From Dehalococcoidia bacterium (GTDB lineage: Bacteria > Chloroflexota > Dehalococcoidia > Lucifugimonadales > Lucifugimonadaceae), in assembly GCA_028285005.1 (NCBI GenBank), contig JANQQP010000026.1:1-40315 (forward strand): 40,315 nucleotides of DNA. Direction: 5' to 3'. The stretch's first letter is position 1. Every line of letters starts with the position of its first letter. Positions 1-8,991 of this stretch are shown one piece after another. Under the pieces are notes generated by a model that worked only from the letters and a program-made list of their open reading frames with translations, was not told the DNA's origin and did no database searches. The position numbers and the translations under genes were made by a program.

Positions 1-28
1 GCAGACCGCAGACCGCAGACCGCAGACC
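1..28. repeat. Four tandem copies of a 7-bp unit
   Basis: GCAGACC is repeated four times without a mismatch, beginning at the first base of the window, so the array may extend upstream. A simple tandem repeat of this size is usually a replication-slippage product. No function is visible. Confidence 0.9.
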
Positions 29-73
29 CGCTCTATATCTACAAGCTAGCCCGCCCGTCTCAGCCCACGCTCG

Positions 74-83
74 TTGCTATAAT
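74..83 (+). promoter_or_regulatory. Possible extended -10 promoter for the P-loop/DRTGG gene
   Basis: The bases TTGCTATAAT hold a perfect TATAAT at 78-83 preceded by TGn, an extended -10 pattern for a housekeeping sigma factor. No convincing -35 box lies 17 bp upstream. The implied transcript would carry a leader of about 100 nt before the start at 194. This is inferred from the motif only. Confidence 0.35.
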
Positions 84-193
84 TCTGCGAGTCCTGCCAA
101 GACACGAATCGACCACAGCAAACGCCCTCGCGTGCCCCACAACATTCTGATCCGCCGACAACACCTCTACTCAACCAGGACAGCCATCTCCAC

Positions 194-1150
194 ATGCCGA
201 CCCTGATAGTCGCCGCAACATCTCCCGGCGCAGGCAAGACCGCCATCGCCGCTGCTATCGCAGACCACATCTCCGGCGGGGAACGAAAAGTCGCAGCATC
301 CGCCGCTTGGTCCAATGACTTCTCAGACCTAAAGGCGGCGCTCGGAGACAACGTCCCGGAACAGCCACTCGCAGACCAGTCTGCCTCTGTCGCCGAAATC
401 GCCACCGCCATCAGCAATCTGGCCAGCGAAGTCAACATCGTCGAAGGCAAGACCGGCGATCACGCCACCAACCTTTCGCTCGCAGAAGAGACCGACGCAC
501 TTGTCTTGCTCGTCGGCACGCCCGCCGACGACATCCTGCACCCGGCTAGCTCGTACGGCAGCAGGCTCGCTGGCGTCATCATTAATGCCGTGCCTCGCTA
601 CCAGTCACATGAAGTCGAATCCCGCCTGATCCCTGAACTCACAGAAGCCAACATCAACGTCGTTGGCTGGATTCCCGAAGATCGGAGACTCCTCGCACCG
701 ACCATCGGACTCGTCGCCGAACACCTCGGCGCAGATGTGATCCAGAACGAAGACGAGTCTGACCGCCTGATCGACAACTTTCTCATTGGTGGGATGGTCC
801 TCGACTGGGGGCCGTTCTACTTTGGCTCGAAGGAAAACGTTGGCGTCGTTGTCCGTGGTGACAGGCCCGATATCCAGCTCGCCGCTCTGCAGACAGACAC
901 GGTCCAGGCGATGGTGCTGACTAAGGGCGCTCGGCCGGTCGAATACGTGGTCTACGAGGCGGGCCAGCGCGGCATTCCTCTTGTAATGACCAGCGGGTCG
1001 ACCGAGGAAACAACCGCGCAGCTCGAAGGTCTGCAGGCCAAGATCAGGTTCGATCACCCGGCGAAGCTCGAGCGAATCCGGGAGCTTGCGGCAGAGCGCC
1101 TTGATCTCGACGCCCTCGACGCTGCACTGTCTCAGCCGGTCACGCGCTAG
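194..1150 (+). CDS. P-loop (BioD/Pta N-terminal-like) protein with DRTGG domain
   Basis: This 318-residue cytosolic protein has a Walker A motif at residues 8-16 (ATSPGAGKT) that opens a dethiobiotin-synthetase-like P-loop fold. A second module from about residue 190 to 300 resembles the DRTGG domain, with the signature VVRGDRPDIQLAAL. The same pairing forms the N-terminal regulatory half of long phosphotransacetylases, but the catalytic acetyltransferase domain is absent, so this is a stand-alone regulator-like protein. Such proteins are usually annotated as AAA family or phosphotransacetylase-like, and no reaction is established. The gene ends 11 bp inside the 3' end of ada on the opposite strand. 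It could instead be a nucleotide-binding sensor of unknown ligand. Confidence 0.8.
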   Translation: MPTLIVAATSPGAGKTAIAAAIADHISGGERKVAASAAWSNDFSDLKAALGDNVPEQPLADQSASVAEIATAISNLASEVNIVEGKTGDHATNLSLAEETDALVLLVGTPADDILHPASSYGSRLAGVIINAVPRYQSHEVESRLIPELTEANINVVGWIPEDRRLLAPTIGLVAEHLGADVIQNEDESDRLIDNFLIGGMVLDWGPFYFGSKENVGVVVRGDRPDIQLAALQTDTVQAMVLTKGARPVEYVVYEAGQRGIPLVMTSGSTEETTAQLEGLQAKIRFDHPAKLERIRELAAERLDLDALDAALSQPVTR

Positions 1151-2228
1151 GTTCCGACTCCCGCTCCAGCAGCGCCCGTTTTCGCTCGACGCCCCAGCGG
1201 TAACCAGCAAGTTCGCCGTCCTTGCGCACAACTCTGTGGCAGGGCACAGCAATGGCGACAGGGTTGGCTGCGCACGCTCCGGAAACGGCTCGTGAAGCGC
1301 CCGGTGCTCCGATCATCTCCGCAACCTCTGCGTAGGTTGCCGTTGTTCCGGCCGGAATCTTGCGAAGTGCCTGCCACACCCTGTGCTGAAATGCCGTCCC
1401 TCGGACATCGAGCGGCAGGCTTAGGCCAAGCGCCGGCTCCTCTACGAAGCGGATCACGGCCGCGACCGTCTCATCGAACGCGGGATCGCTGTTGATCTCG
1501 GCGTGCGGGAATTGAGCTTCCATGTCGGCGATCAACGCGTCCCGTTCGTCGCCGAGCAGGATAGCGCAGACACCTCGGTCGGTCGCTGCCACAAGCACAA
1601 GCCCGACCGAGCTCTCTCCGATCGAATAACGGATCTGCACGCCCGCCGCGCCACTTCTGAACTCTGACGGCGTCATGCCGAGGGAGCTCGACGTCACAGC
1701 GTAGAACGGTCCGCTAGAGCTGAAGCCTGAATCGTAGATAGCGTCCGTCACGGAGTCGCTCACATCGACATTGCGTCGCACCCGCTGCGCACGGTGAGCG
1801 GTCATGTACGACTTAGGCGTAAGCCCGGTGACCGACTTGAAGACACGCTGAAAGTGGAACCTCGACATCCCGGCCTTGGCTGCCAGCTCGTCCACTGATG
1901 GCAGCACATCCGTGTCCTCCATTAGCGAGCAAGCCCTCGCAATCGCCTCAGCCTGCAGCTCGGACACAGATTGCTCACCGGGGCGGCAGCGCTTGCACGG
2001 CCTGAAACCTGCTGCCGTGGCGTCAGCGAGACTAGAGTGGAACTGCACGTTCTCTCGCAACGGCACACGTGCGCCGCACGACGGCCGGCAGAACACTCCG
2101 GTCGTCCGCACCGAGTAGTAGAAGGTGGAATCGGCTCGCTTATCCCGGTCGACCACCGCTGTCCAGCGCTCGTCATCGGTCTCGAACGCAGGTTCCACCG
2201 GAGCACGACTTTCGAGTTGGATCACCAT
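1140..2228 (-). CDS. ada: Ada: methylphosphotriester/O6-methylguanine-DNA methyltransferase and activator
   Basis: This suicide DNA-repair protein takes methyl groups from alkylated DNA and, once methylated, activates the adaptive response. Three modules are seen in order: the Ada zinc domain with Cys47, Cys51, Cys78 and Cys81; an AraC-type helix-turn-helix (about 95-195); and the methyltransferase domain with the acceptor motif PCHRVV (Cys330). All five cysteines sit exactly nine residues beyond the E. coli Ada positions (38, 42, 69, 72, 321), so the protein is full length at 362 residues and looks active. The ATG at 2228 has a GGGGAG ribosome site just upstream. The gene is convergent with the P-loop gene and divergent from the methyltransferase gene. 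No AlkA or AlkB gene is adjacent. Confidence 0.96.
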   Translation of the reverse strand: MVIQLESRAPVEPAFETDDERWTAVVDRDKRADSTFYYSVRTTGVFCRPSCGARVPLRENVQFHSSLADATAAGFRPCKRCRPGEQSVSELQAEAIARACSLMEDTDVLPSVDELAAKAGMSRFHFQRVFKSVTGLTPKSYMTAHRAQRVRRNVDVSDSVTDAIYDSGFSSSGPFYAVTSSSLGMTPSEFRSGAAGVQIRYSIGESSVGLVLVAATDRGVCAILLGDERDALIADMEAQFPHAEINSDPAFDETVAAVIRFVEEPALGLSLPLDVRGTAFQHRVWQALRKIPAGTTATYAEVAEMIGAPGASRAVSGACAANPVAIAVPCHRVVRKDGELAGYRWGVERKRALLERESEPSA

Positions 2229-2392
2229 TTTCGCTCCCCAGACTTAGATGCCGCCAACCGCCACTGAAGTTCCCGATTTCAGTAGTCTAGTAGCGCCTTC
2301 ATACCCTTGCACTCCGATTCTTGCTCTCGAATTCTTCGGCTCATCGCCGGAGCCAACGGAGCGCTGCAAACGTCGAAAGTGACGCCGAACGA

Positions 2393-3211
2393 ATGACGCC
2401 GAAGCAGACAGAGCAGTACACGCACGGCCACCACCGCTCGGTCGTCTCAGCGCACTCCGCCCGCCGCGCCAGCGAGGCCGCCGCCTTCCTGCTGCCACGC
2501 CTTAAGTCTCCAATGCGACTGCTCGACTTCGGCTGCGGCCCCGGCACGATCACGGTCGACCTAGGTGAGCTGCTACAGCCCGACGGCGCGGTGGTCGGCA
2601 TCGACTTCTCTGAAGAGGTGGTCGAGCAGGCACGCGAGCACGCGACGAAATCCGGCTCGACCAATGTCACATTCGATGTGCGTTCTATCTACGAGACCGG
2701 CTTTGACGAGGGCGAGTTCGATGTGGCGTACGCGCACCAGGTGTTGCAGCATTTGCAGGACCCAGTTGCAGCGCTGACCGAGTCGAAGCGTGTGCTCAAG
2801 CCCGGCGGAATCTGTGCAGTGCGGGAAGTTGACTGGGGAGCCGCCGCGCTCTATCCAACTAACGCCGCGCTCGAGCGGTTCCTGGAGGTCTACTTCGCCG
2901 TCGCCGAGTCGAATGGCGGTAGGGCGGACGCAGGCCGCTACCTCAAAGGCTGGTTCTCAGACGCCGGTTTCGTCGACCTCGAAGTAACGACATCAACATG
3001 GTCGTTCGCAGACGAGGAAGGCTTGCAGTGGTGGGGAGGACAGTGGTCTGAGCGCATCCTGCACTCGAACATCGCCAGCCGAGCGCTCGAACGCGGCATC
3101 GCAACCCGGTCCGAGCTCGAAGAGATCTCCGCCGCCTGGAAAAGCTGGATCACCGAACCCCACGCCTTCTTCTCCTTCACCCAGGTAGAGGTGATAGGCA
3201 AGAAAGTCTGA
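2393..3211 (+). CDS. Class I SAM-dependent methyltransferase
   Basis: The product (about 272 residues) has the Rossmann methyltransferase motif I LLDFGCGPGT at residues 43-52. This is followed by an acidic residue at the end of strand 2 (VVGIDFSEE) and a motif-IV-like AYAHQVLQHLQDP, as in the Methyltransf_11/25 group that includes UbiE-like and small-molecule methyltransferases. The N-terminal segment QYTHGHH is typical of enzymes annotated as methyltransferase domain protein. I chose the ATG at 2393 because the family homology begins there. An in-frame start at 2321 would add 24 low-complexity residues. The substrate cannot be told. The gene is divergent from ada, with 164 bp between starts, and is followed by a hairpin repeat module. 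Confidence 0.88.
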   Translation: MTPKQTEQYTHGHHRSVVSAHSARRASEAAAFLLPRLKSPMRLLDFGCGPGTITVDLGELLQPDGAVVGIDFSEEVVEQAREHATKSGSTNVTFDVRSIYETGFDEGEFDVAYAHQVLQHLQDPVAALTESKRVLKPGGICAVREVDWGAAALYPTNAALERFLEVYFAVAESNGGRADAGRYLKGWFSDAGFVDLEVTTSTWSFADEEGLQWWGGQWSERILHSNIASRALERGIATRSELEEISAAWKSWITEPHAFFSFTQVEVIGKKV

Positions 3212-3228
3212 GCCGAGGGTGTCTTCTT

Positions 3229-3352
3229 CTCCCTCCCTCGCAGGGAGGGAGTTAGAGGGTGGGTCAAAAGTCTGTCATTCTGAACTTGATTCAGAATCTC
3301 CCGCTCACTGTCCATCAACGGTCAGATCCCTCCGCCATGGTCGGGATGACAG
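3229..3352. repeat. Composite intergenic repeat module 1
   Basis: Three repeat units found elsewhere in the window lie side by side. An 8-bp hairpin CCCTCCCT-CGC-AGGGAGGG (3231-3249) has a purine-rich tail (type C). A 27-bp unit at 3274-3300 contains ATTCTGAA...TTCAGAAT (type B). A unit at 3321-3352 starts GTCAGATCCCTCCG and ends TCGGGATGAC (type A). The module sits between the convergent methyltransferase and VanZ genes and may act as a bidirectional terminator or RNA-stability element. Confidence 0.85.
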
Positions 3353-3407
3353 CGTTGTTGTTCCCTGACCGGCAGCGAGCCGGAGGAAGGGTCGTTGCTC
3401 ACCCCTC

Positions 3408-3986
3408 TCACTCCGACCGTCCTCCAAGACCAGTCCACCTGTGCCCCCATGCCAGCGCCGCGCTGGTCGCGACCGCCATTAGAGCCGCCAGCGAGTTGAA
3501 GGCGATATCTCTCAAGTCGAAGTAGCGGTTCGGAAGAGCCGCCTGAATACTCTCATCCAGCAGCCCTACTAACGCAGTAATAACCACGGCCATCACCGCC
3601 GGCGTGCGAACACGATCGTCTAGCCGCGACCGTTCGATCAGCGCCTGGTGCACGAGTACCGCGACGAGCCCGTACTCGAACAAGTGGGTGCGTTCCACAG
3701 CATCGATGCCCATCCTGATCACCACAAGCCCGTAGACCGCTGCGGCTCCGATCAGAACCCACACATCGCGCCAGCCAGGCCGACGCAGTAACCCGCTGGC
3801 AGCAAATACGGCGACCAGGACGAGGAACCCCGCGAAAGACAGCGAATCCAGTAGCTCACGGTCCTGCAACTCGTCCACCAGCGTCCCCGCAAGGCCAAGC
3901 GTCGAGTAGATCGCCACGACCACAATCAACGCCCATATCCAGAGACGCTTCTCGCGGGCAGACGTGAACAGTTTCGTGCGCATCAT
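3408..3986 (-). CDS. VanZ-like membrane protein
   Basis: This 192-residue integral membrane protein has four to five hydrophobic spans (about 16-34, 48-66, 75-92, 128-143 and 162-182). Two VanZ-family signatures are visible: ERTHLFEYG at 98-106 before a loop, and DESIQ..LPNRYFDLRDI..N at 144-164, which carries the conserved acidic and Asn residues. VanZ itself gives low-level teicoplanin resistance by an unknown mechanism, and most homologues have no assigned role beyond the envelope. Two consecutive ATG codons start the gene (3986, 3983). It is convergent with the methyltransferase gene across the repeat module. Confidence in the family is good and in any function low. Confidence 0.85.
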   Translation of the reverse strand: MMRTKLFTSAREKRLWIWALIVVVAIYSTLGLAGTLVDELQDRELLDSLSFAGFLVLVAVFAASGLLRRPGWRDVWVLIGAAAVYGLVVIRMGIDAVERTHLFEYGLVAVLVHQALIERSRLDDRVRTPAVMAVVITALVGLLDESIQAALPNRYFDLRDIAFNSLAALMAVATSAALAWGHRWTGLGGRSE

Positions 3987-4080
3987 CAGCGGCGATCTTA
4001 TTCGACCGGCCGGAATATGACATCCGGCGGCAGCCAGCGCAAAATGCGGCCATCACGCCTTATTCGATCGGAGGAAATGC

Positions 4081-5079
4081 ATGGAGATCTACCTCGGCGT
4101 CGGAGCAGACTTCTCGGAGGACAAGCTGCGCTTCACCTCACAGATCGGCGCAGACGGCGTCAACGGCTCTCCAACACCCACCGAAAAAGACGATGGCTTC
4201 TATGACTTGCAAGGCCTCAAGGACATTCGTGCGCAGGTCGAATCCTACGGCCTGAAGATGTACTCAGTCAGGCTCGGCCCGTGGTCGTGGCGCTACAAGT
4301 GGATGCTCAACCTGCCGGGCAAGGACGAGCAGATCGAAAATGCGCAGAAGACCATCCGTAACATGGGCGAAGCCGGCATCCCGATCTTCACCTACAACAT
4401 GCACACGATGCTCTTCTATCGGACCTCAAACGAAGCCCCGGCGCGCGGCGGCTCGAGAGCGACAGCATTCGACTTCGAGCAGGTCAAAGACGCTCCACTC
4501 ATGCACTCCGGTGGCGCAGACATCTCGCTCATTCCCGAGGAGTACAGGAAGCCGGTCTCAGACGAAGAGCTCTGGCAGAACCTCGAATACTTCCTGAAAG
4601 CCGTCGTCCCTATCGCCGAAGAGTACGGCGTGCGACTCGCCCTTCACCCCGACGACCCGCCAATTCCCGAGATCGGCCAGGTCTGCCGAATCATGCGCAG
4701 TCCAGAAGCGTTCCGGCGCGCCGTCGAGATCATCGACAGCGACGCCAACGGCGTGCACTTCTGCCAGGGCTGCTTCACCGAGCTGGGCGCCGACCTCGTC
4801 AAGGAGATCACATATTTCGGCTCCCGCAACAAGATCGTGGCGGTTGATTTCCGCAATGTGATCGGTGAGGTGAACAACTTCCGTGAGGCGTGGCCGGATG
4901 AGGGACAGGCCGACATGGCGGCGACAATGAAGGCCTACATGGACGTCGGCTTCGAAGGCCCGATGTGCCCTGACCACATCATCCACATGGACGGCGACAC
5001 CGATTGGGGCCACCGCTACTGGGCCTGGGCAGTCGGCCACATCCGAGGACTAGAAGCGGGCATCGCGCTGGGGAGCTGA
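4081..5079 (+). CDS. Mannonate dehydratase (UxuA)-like TIM-barrel protein
   Basis: The 332-residue product follows the UxuA/xylose-isomerase-like TIM-barrel layout. It has an N-terminal GADGV segment, LALHPDDPP at 187-194 with the metal-ligand His189, FCQGC at 227-231 with Cys228, and a late PDH (Asp298-His299). UxuA converts D-mannonate to 2-keto-3-deoxygluconate in hexuronate catabolism. One expected ligand differs: the family's FxHLRN segment reads VAVDFRNV here, so the second His is Asp256. The protein is also shorter than E. coli UxuA. A strong GGAGG at 4070-4074 precedes the ATG. There are no other hexuronate genes around it, so it may be a paralogue with another sugar-acid substrate. 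Confidence 0.8.
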   Translation: MEIYLGVGADFSEDKLRFTSQIGADGVNGSPTPTEKDDGFYDLQGLKDIRAQVESYGLKMYSVRLGPWSWRYKWMLNLPGKDEQIENAQKTIRNMGEAGIPIFTYNMHTMLFYRTSNEAPARGGSRATAFDFEQVKDAPLMHSGGADISLIPEEYRKPVSDEELWQNLEYFLKAVVPIAEEYGVRLALHPDDPPIPEIGQVCRIMRSPEAFRRAVEIIDSDANGVHFCQGCFTELGADLVKEITYFGSRNKIVAVDFRNVIGEVNNFREAWPDEGQADMAATMKAYMDVGFEGPMCPDHIIHMDGDTDWGHRYWAWAVGHIRGLEAGIALGS

Positions 5080-5125
5080 TCTCGTCGGACGACTACGGCC
5101 GTTCGCTGGCCCGACACCTGGGCCA

Positions 5126-5764
5126 CTACCGCCGGATCATCGTCGTGATTGTCAGGTCGTCCAACTGAATTTGCTCAGCTGACTCGTAGCCTCGCTTGGA
5201 GTAGAAGTCGATGTCGTACTGAGTAGCAGTCTCGAGATAGCAAGGCTTTCCGGACTCCTCGGCCCTGGCATGACCTGCGTCCAGAAGCGCCGAGCCAACT
5301 CCCGTTCCCTGCAGGTCCGGGTGCACGCCCAGCGTTTGAAGGTACCAGTGGTCCTCCGGCATCTGCCGTGCGTGGGCTTTGTCCAATGCGTCCATCCTGG
5401 CGATCCGCATCGTGCTGCCGAGCCCAACTCTGAACGGCGTCTGCACAAAGGCGGTCCTCATCATCCGGAGCGATGACATCGTCGTGTTGCCGGGCGGTAG
5501 CCAGACTGCTGCCCCCTTGCCGGACTCGATCGTCTCGACAACTCCCCACCGCAGCCCGTAACCAAGCGTCGTACGCCAGAACCAGTGCGACCACCGCTGG
5601 CGCTTCTCCCGGTTCGAATTGATGTACACCAGGAACGGGTCATCGATAAAGGCTAACGACAGTGCCTCGGCCGCGGTATCCCGCTGACTCCGTTCCATCG
5701 GGATGATCTGGTGTTCGGCCAATTCGATATCTCCCAGCATTGTGAGACCGGCTCCATGGAGCAT
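5126..5764 (-). CDS. GNAT-family N-acetyltransferase
   Basis: This 212-residue cytosolic enzyme has the GNAT acetyl-CoA motif A, LGVHPDLQGTGVGSALL, near residues 145-161. It is followed by a motif-B-like LETATQYDIDFYSKRGY, in which the Tyr is a common general acid. The overall pattern, with an N-terminal DPFLVYI segment, matches the small-molecule acetyltransferases often found near fungal- and Streptomyces-like toblerone-type acetylators. The substrate is unknown. Start choice is open: ATG at 5764 has only a weak GGTGA, and ATG at 5740 (MLGDIEL) is equally possible. The gene is convergent with the UxuA-like gene and divergent from pcrA. Confidence 0.85.
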   Translation of the reverse strand: MLHGAGLTMLGDIELAEHQIIPMERSQRDTAAEALSLAFIDDPFLVYINSNREKRQRWSHWFWRTTLGYGLRWGVVETIESGKGAAVWLPPGNTTMSSLRMMRTAFVQTPFRVGLGSTMRIARMDALDKAHARQMPEDHWYLQTLGVHPDLQGTGVGSALLDAGHARAEESGKPCYLETATQYDIDFYSKRGYESAEQIQLDDLTITTMIRR

Positions 5765-5847
5765 ACGTGTTTCACCGTCCCGTCATCGCCCCGGCTCCAA
5801 CCGCCAACGCGCCCCTCACTCTCCCCGGTCGTTGGTAGCATTGAGGT

Positions 5848-8169
5848 ATGACCTCATCTCCCCCTTCGCGCTCTTCGAAATCGGCGCTGGCCGACACCAT
5901 TTTGGACGGCCTTTCTGATCGACAGAAAGAGGCCGCTTCGTACGCAGACGGCCCACTGCTCATCGTCGCCGGCCCAGGCTCAGGCAAGACCCGCGTCATG
6001 GCGCACCGGCTCGCCTATCTCGTCGGCGCAGAAGGCGTCGCTCCGTACCGCATCCTCGCCGTTACCTTCACCAACAAAGCCGCCCGAGAACTGCGCGAAC
6101 GCTGCCAGCGACTTGTGCCGTCGTCGGCCGACCAGCTCAAGGTATTCACATTCCACAGCTTCTGCGCGCTCATGCTGCGTTACGACGGCGAGCACGTTGG
6201 CCTGAAGCAGGGCTTCACCATCTACGACGACGACGATCAGTCCCGTGTCATCCGACGCATCTTGCAGGAGATGGACATCGACCCGAAGCAGTTCCCGGTC
6301 GGTCAACTGCGGGCGATCATCTCTTCTTCCAAAAACAAGATGGTGCGGCCGGCCGCGTTCCAGCAGAACGCCGAGACCTATCGAGAAGAGGTCGCCGGGC
6401 GAATCTACGAGAAGTACGAAGAGGCGCTTACCCGCGCCAACGCCGCCGACTTCGACGACCTGCTACTCAAGGCGCTCCAACTGCTGGAAACGCAGCCGGA
6501 GATCCTCGACAAGTACCAGAAGCGCTACGAGCACATTCTTGTCGACGAGTTCCAGGACACCAACCCGCTGCAGTTCAACATCGCCCGCATGTTGTCGCTC
6601 AAGCACAAGAACATCTGCGTCGTCGGCGACCCAGACCAGTCGATCTACTCATGGCGACACGCCGACCCGACGAACCTGACCGACTTCCAGGCGACGTTCC
6701 GTGACGCAAAGATCGTCACGCTTGACCAGAGCTATCGCTCGACTCAGGTGATCCTTGAAGCCGCCGATGCGGTGATTGCCAACAACGAAGACCGCATGGA
6801 GAAGACGCTCTGGACGGAGAACGACCGCGGCAACCGTGTTGTGGTGGCTGAGACCTACGACGAAGAGGGCGAGGCGCGTGCGGTTCTGACAGAGATCGAC
6901 CGCCTAGCGAAGCAGGAAGACCTGAGCCGCGACAACATCGCAGTGATGTACCGCATCAACGCGCAGTCGCGCTCGCTGGAAGTCGCATGCAACCGTTCCG
7001 GCGTTCCGTACCGACTGGTCGGCGGAACCAAGTTCTACGAACGCCGAGAGATCAAGGACATCCTCGCCTTCCTGCGACTCGTCCTGAACCCCGCTGACGA
7101 CGCAGCGCTCGAACGCATCATCAATGTCCCAGCGCGCGGCATATCCGATCGCACACTTTCGGAACTGCGACGCGCAGCCGCGGGTCAGCAGACGCCGCTG
7201 CTGGACGCCGTGTTGTCTGTCCAGGACGAGAAGAACCCGATGGGCGTCGAGCTTGCTACGCGAGCCGCCAACGCGGTCACCGCATTTGCTGAGCTTGTCG
7301 AGCGACTGGTCGAGCAGAGCCTGGTGCTGCAGCCGCCGGAGCTGATCGACCTTGCGATGGAGCGGTCCGGATACGTCCGCTGGCTGCAGGAAGACAAGGA
7401 GACCGGTGAGGAGCGCATGGAGAACCTGCGAGAGTTGCGCGGTTCCGCCGAGCAGTACTCAGGCGGCGACCCACGAGAGCAGCTATCGGAGTTTCTCGAA
7501 AATGTCGCGCTGGTGTCGGATGTCGACTCTGTCCGTTCAGGCAATCCTTTTACGGATGGCACAGCCTCCGAGGGCCAGGAAGCGATCACACTGATTACGC
7601 TTCACCAGGCGAAGGGTCTGGAGTACGACGCTGTCTTCATGGTCGGTATGGAGGAAGGGTTGCTGCCGCACTCGCGGTCGGTCGACGACCCCGAGCAGAT
7701 GCAGGAAGAACGACGGCTCTGCTATGTCGGCATGACGAGGGCGAAGCGATTCCTCTACATGCTGCACACATTCCAGCGCCGGTTCCGCGGCAGCCTCTCG
7801 CCAAGCATGCCGTCCCGCTTCCTGATGGAGCTGCCCGAGCCGCTGGTGAACGCTCAGACGGTGCGCAGCCGGGCCAGCCAGACCGAAACTCGTCGAGACC
7901 CGATGTGGTCCCGGCGAGCTGCGATGGCACCCGCTGCGAAGCCAGCGACACAACCGGGTCTGGAGTTCGCAGCCGGTGACCGCGTCCGGCACTCTCACTT
8001 CGGCGAAGGCGTTGTCGTGAGCGTGAAAGCCGTGCCCGGCGATGTCGAGGCGACCGTGGCGTTCTCAGGCAACGGCGTGAAGCGCCTCATGCTCGGCTTC
8101 GCCAATCTCGAGCGATCAGGTGGAGACGCCAAGGTGAAACCGCCCGCCGGCCTCGGGGACGACGAATGA
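5848..8169 (+). CDS. pcrA: ATP-dependent 3'-5' DNA helicase PcrA/UvrD
   Basis: This is a full-length superfamily 1A helicase of 773 residues, acting in nucleotide-excision repair and in removing RecA or stalled replication complexes. Helicase motifs appear in order: Walker A AGPGSGKT (41-48), Walker B VDEFQD (about 231-236), GDPDQSIYSWRH (about 260), LDQSYRST (motif IV), TLHQAKGLEYD (about 582) and YVGMTRAK (about 624). The C-terminal 60 residues (GDRVRHSHFGEGVV onward) form the Tudor-like domain that contacts RNA polymerase in PcrA. No catalytic residue is missing. No proper Shine-Dalgarno is visible: GAGG abuts the ATG. A TAGCAT at 5836-5841 could support a very short or leaderless transcript. 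Confidence 0.97.
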   Translation: MTSSPPSRSSKSALADTILDGLSDRQKEAASYADGPLLIVAGPGSGKTRVMAHRLAYLVGAEGVAPYRILAVTFTNKAARELRERCQRLVPSSADQLKVFTFHSFCALMLRYDGEHVGLKQGFTIYDDDDQSRVIRRILQEMDIDPKQFPVGQLRAIISSSKNKMVRPAAFQQNAETYREEVAGRIYEKYEEALTRANAADFDDLLLKALQLLETQPEILDKYQKRYEHILVDEFQDTNPLQFNIARMLSLKHKNICVVGDPDQSIYSWRHADPTNLTDFQATFRDAKIVTLDQSYRSTQVILEAADAVIANNEDRMEKTLWTENDRGNRVVVAETYDEEGEARAVLTEIDRLAKQEDLSRDNIAVMYRINAQSRSLEVACNRSGVPYRLVGGTKFYERREIKDILAFLRLVLNPADDAALERIINVPARGISDRTLSELRRAAAGQQTPLLDAVLSVQDEKNPMGVELATRAANAVTAFAELVERLVEQSLVLQPPELIDLAMERSGYVRWLQEDKETGEERMENLRELRGSAEQYSGGDPREQLSEFLENVALVSDVDSVRSGNPFTDGTASEGQEAITLITLHQAKGLEYDAVFMVGMEEGLLPHSRSVDDPEQMQEERRLCYVGMTRAKRFLYMLHTFQRRFRGSLSPSMPSRFLMELPEPLVNAQTVRSRASQTETRRDPMWSRRAAMAPAAKPATQPGLEFAAGDRVRHSHFGEGVVVSVKAVPGDVEATVAFSGNGVKRLMLGFANLERSGGDAKVKPPAGLGDDE

Positions 8170-8201
8170 TGGACCGCGGCGACAGCGGTGGGCAGCAAAT
8201 C

Positions 8202-8327
8202 CTCTCTCCCCTCTGTGGGAGAGAGTTAGAGAGAGGGGGAATCGGCCGGAGGCCGATCACTCGCCACCCTTCGACAAGCTCAGGATGGCCGCTGCCTGCC
8301 ATTCTGAACTCGATTCAGAATCTCCCC
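8202..8327. repeat. Composite intergenic repeat module 2
   Basis: A type C hairpin (CTCTCTCCC/GGGAGAGAG, 8202-8225) is followed by a type D palindrome ATCGGCC-GGA-GGCCGAT (8241-8257). Next comes a 26-bp type E unit at 8264-8289 (CCACCCTTCGACAAGCTCAG...), then a type B unit at 8298-8327. The unit order C-D-E-B partly recurs near 27.5 kb. The module lies 33 bp after the pcrA stop and before the next gene on the same strand. Confidence 0.85.
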
Positions 8328-8370
8328 CTTAGTTGTGATCCGACCACGTGCTCCTAACCCTGCCTCACCG

Positions 8371-8952
8371 ATGATCCTCCGTACACTCCGCTGGCTCAGC
8401 AGCCTCGACCGTTCCTACTTCTTCGCCATATCCGCGTTCATCTCAGGCGTGGTGATCAGCGCCGCGCTCATCTTTGCACCCGTCGTCCAGACCGCAGACG
8501 GAGGCGACATCTCGCTGCTCGAACGCGACGGAGCACTCATCCTCATTCTGCTGGCGCTGCCGCTGTTCGTGCTCGCAACGCCGCTCGTCTCTCTGCCGCA
8601 AAATCCGGCGCCGATATTGCGCAGCCACAAGGTCAACGGAGCTGCCGCCACATTCATCCTCTTTGCGTTCGTCTTCATCTCGCTCCCGTCATTTGGCCTC
8701 TTCTACGTCCCGGCGCTCGTCTTCTCCATCGCCTCCACCGTCTCGCTCTACTTCGGGCGCAAGCCGAAGCTGCCCGCGACCGACGCCAAAGGCAGGCCCG
8801 TCGACGAAGACGGCATCCGGCTCAGCCGCAGCGCGCTGCGACGCCAGCGAGAGCAGGAACGAATCGAGTCGGAAGGCGGCGAAGCTTCACCACCGGAAAC
8901 GTCGCCCCTGAAGAGCAGCCGGCGCAGACGAGGCCGCAAACGCAGACGCTAA
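8371..8952 (+). CDS. Membrane protein of unknown function with basic C-terminal tail
   Basis: I do not recognise a family. The product (193 residues from this ATG) has about four hydrophobic spans: YFFAISAFISGVVISAALIF, GALILILLALPLFVLATPLV, and two close ones in ATFILFAFVFISLP and YVPALVFSIASTVSLYFG. These are followed by a hydrophilic, strongly basic tail ending SSRRRRGRKRRR. The tail is predicted cytosolic and may bind nucleic acid or acidic phospholipid, which is inference. A GTG at 8335 could extend the protein by 12 residues, but it lies next to the repeat module and no ribosome site favours it. The gene is followed by the hydratase pair, with only 30-40 bp between. Confidence 0.7.
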   Translation: MILRTLRWLSSLDRSYFFAISAFISGVVISAALIFAPVVQTADGGDISLLERDGALILILLALPLFVLATPLVSLPQNPAPILRSHKVNGAAATFILFAFVFISLPSFGLFYVPALVFSIASTVSLYFGRKPKLPATDAKGRPVDEDGIRLSRSALRRQREQERIESEGGEASPPETSPLKSSRRRRGRKRRR

Positions 8953-8991
8953 CCTGACTGCTGCGGGAGATCAGGCTAAACTGTGGCCGCC

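Noticed and set aside
5600..5640. A tRNA-like GGTTCGAA T-arm
   Set aside because: It lies inside the acetyltransferase gene and no acceptor, D or anticodon stems can be drawn around it.
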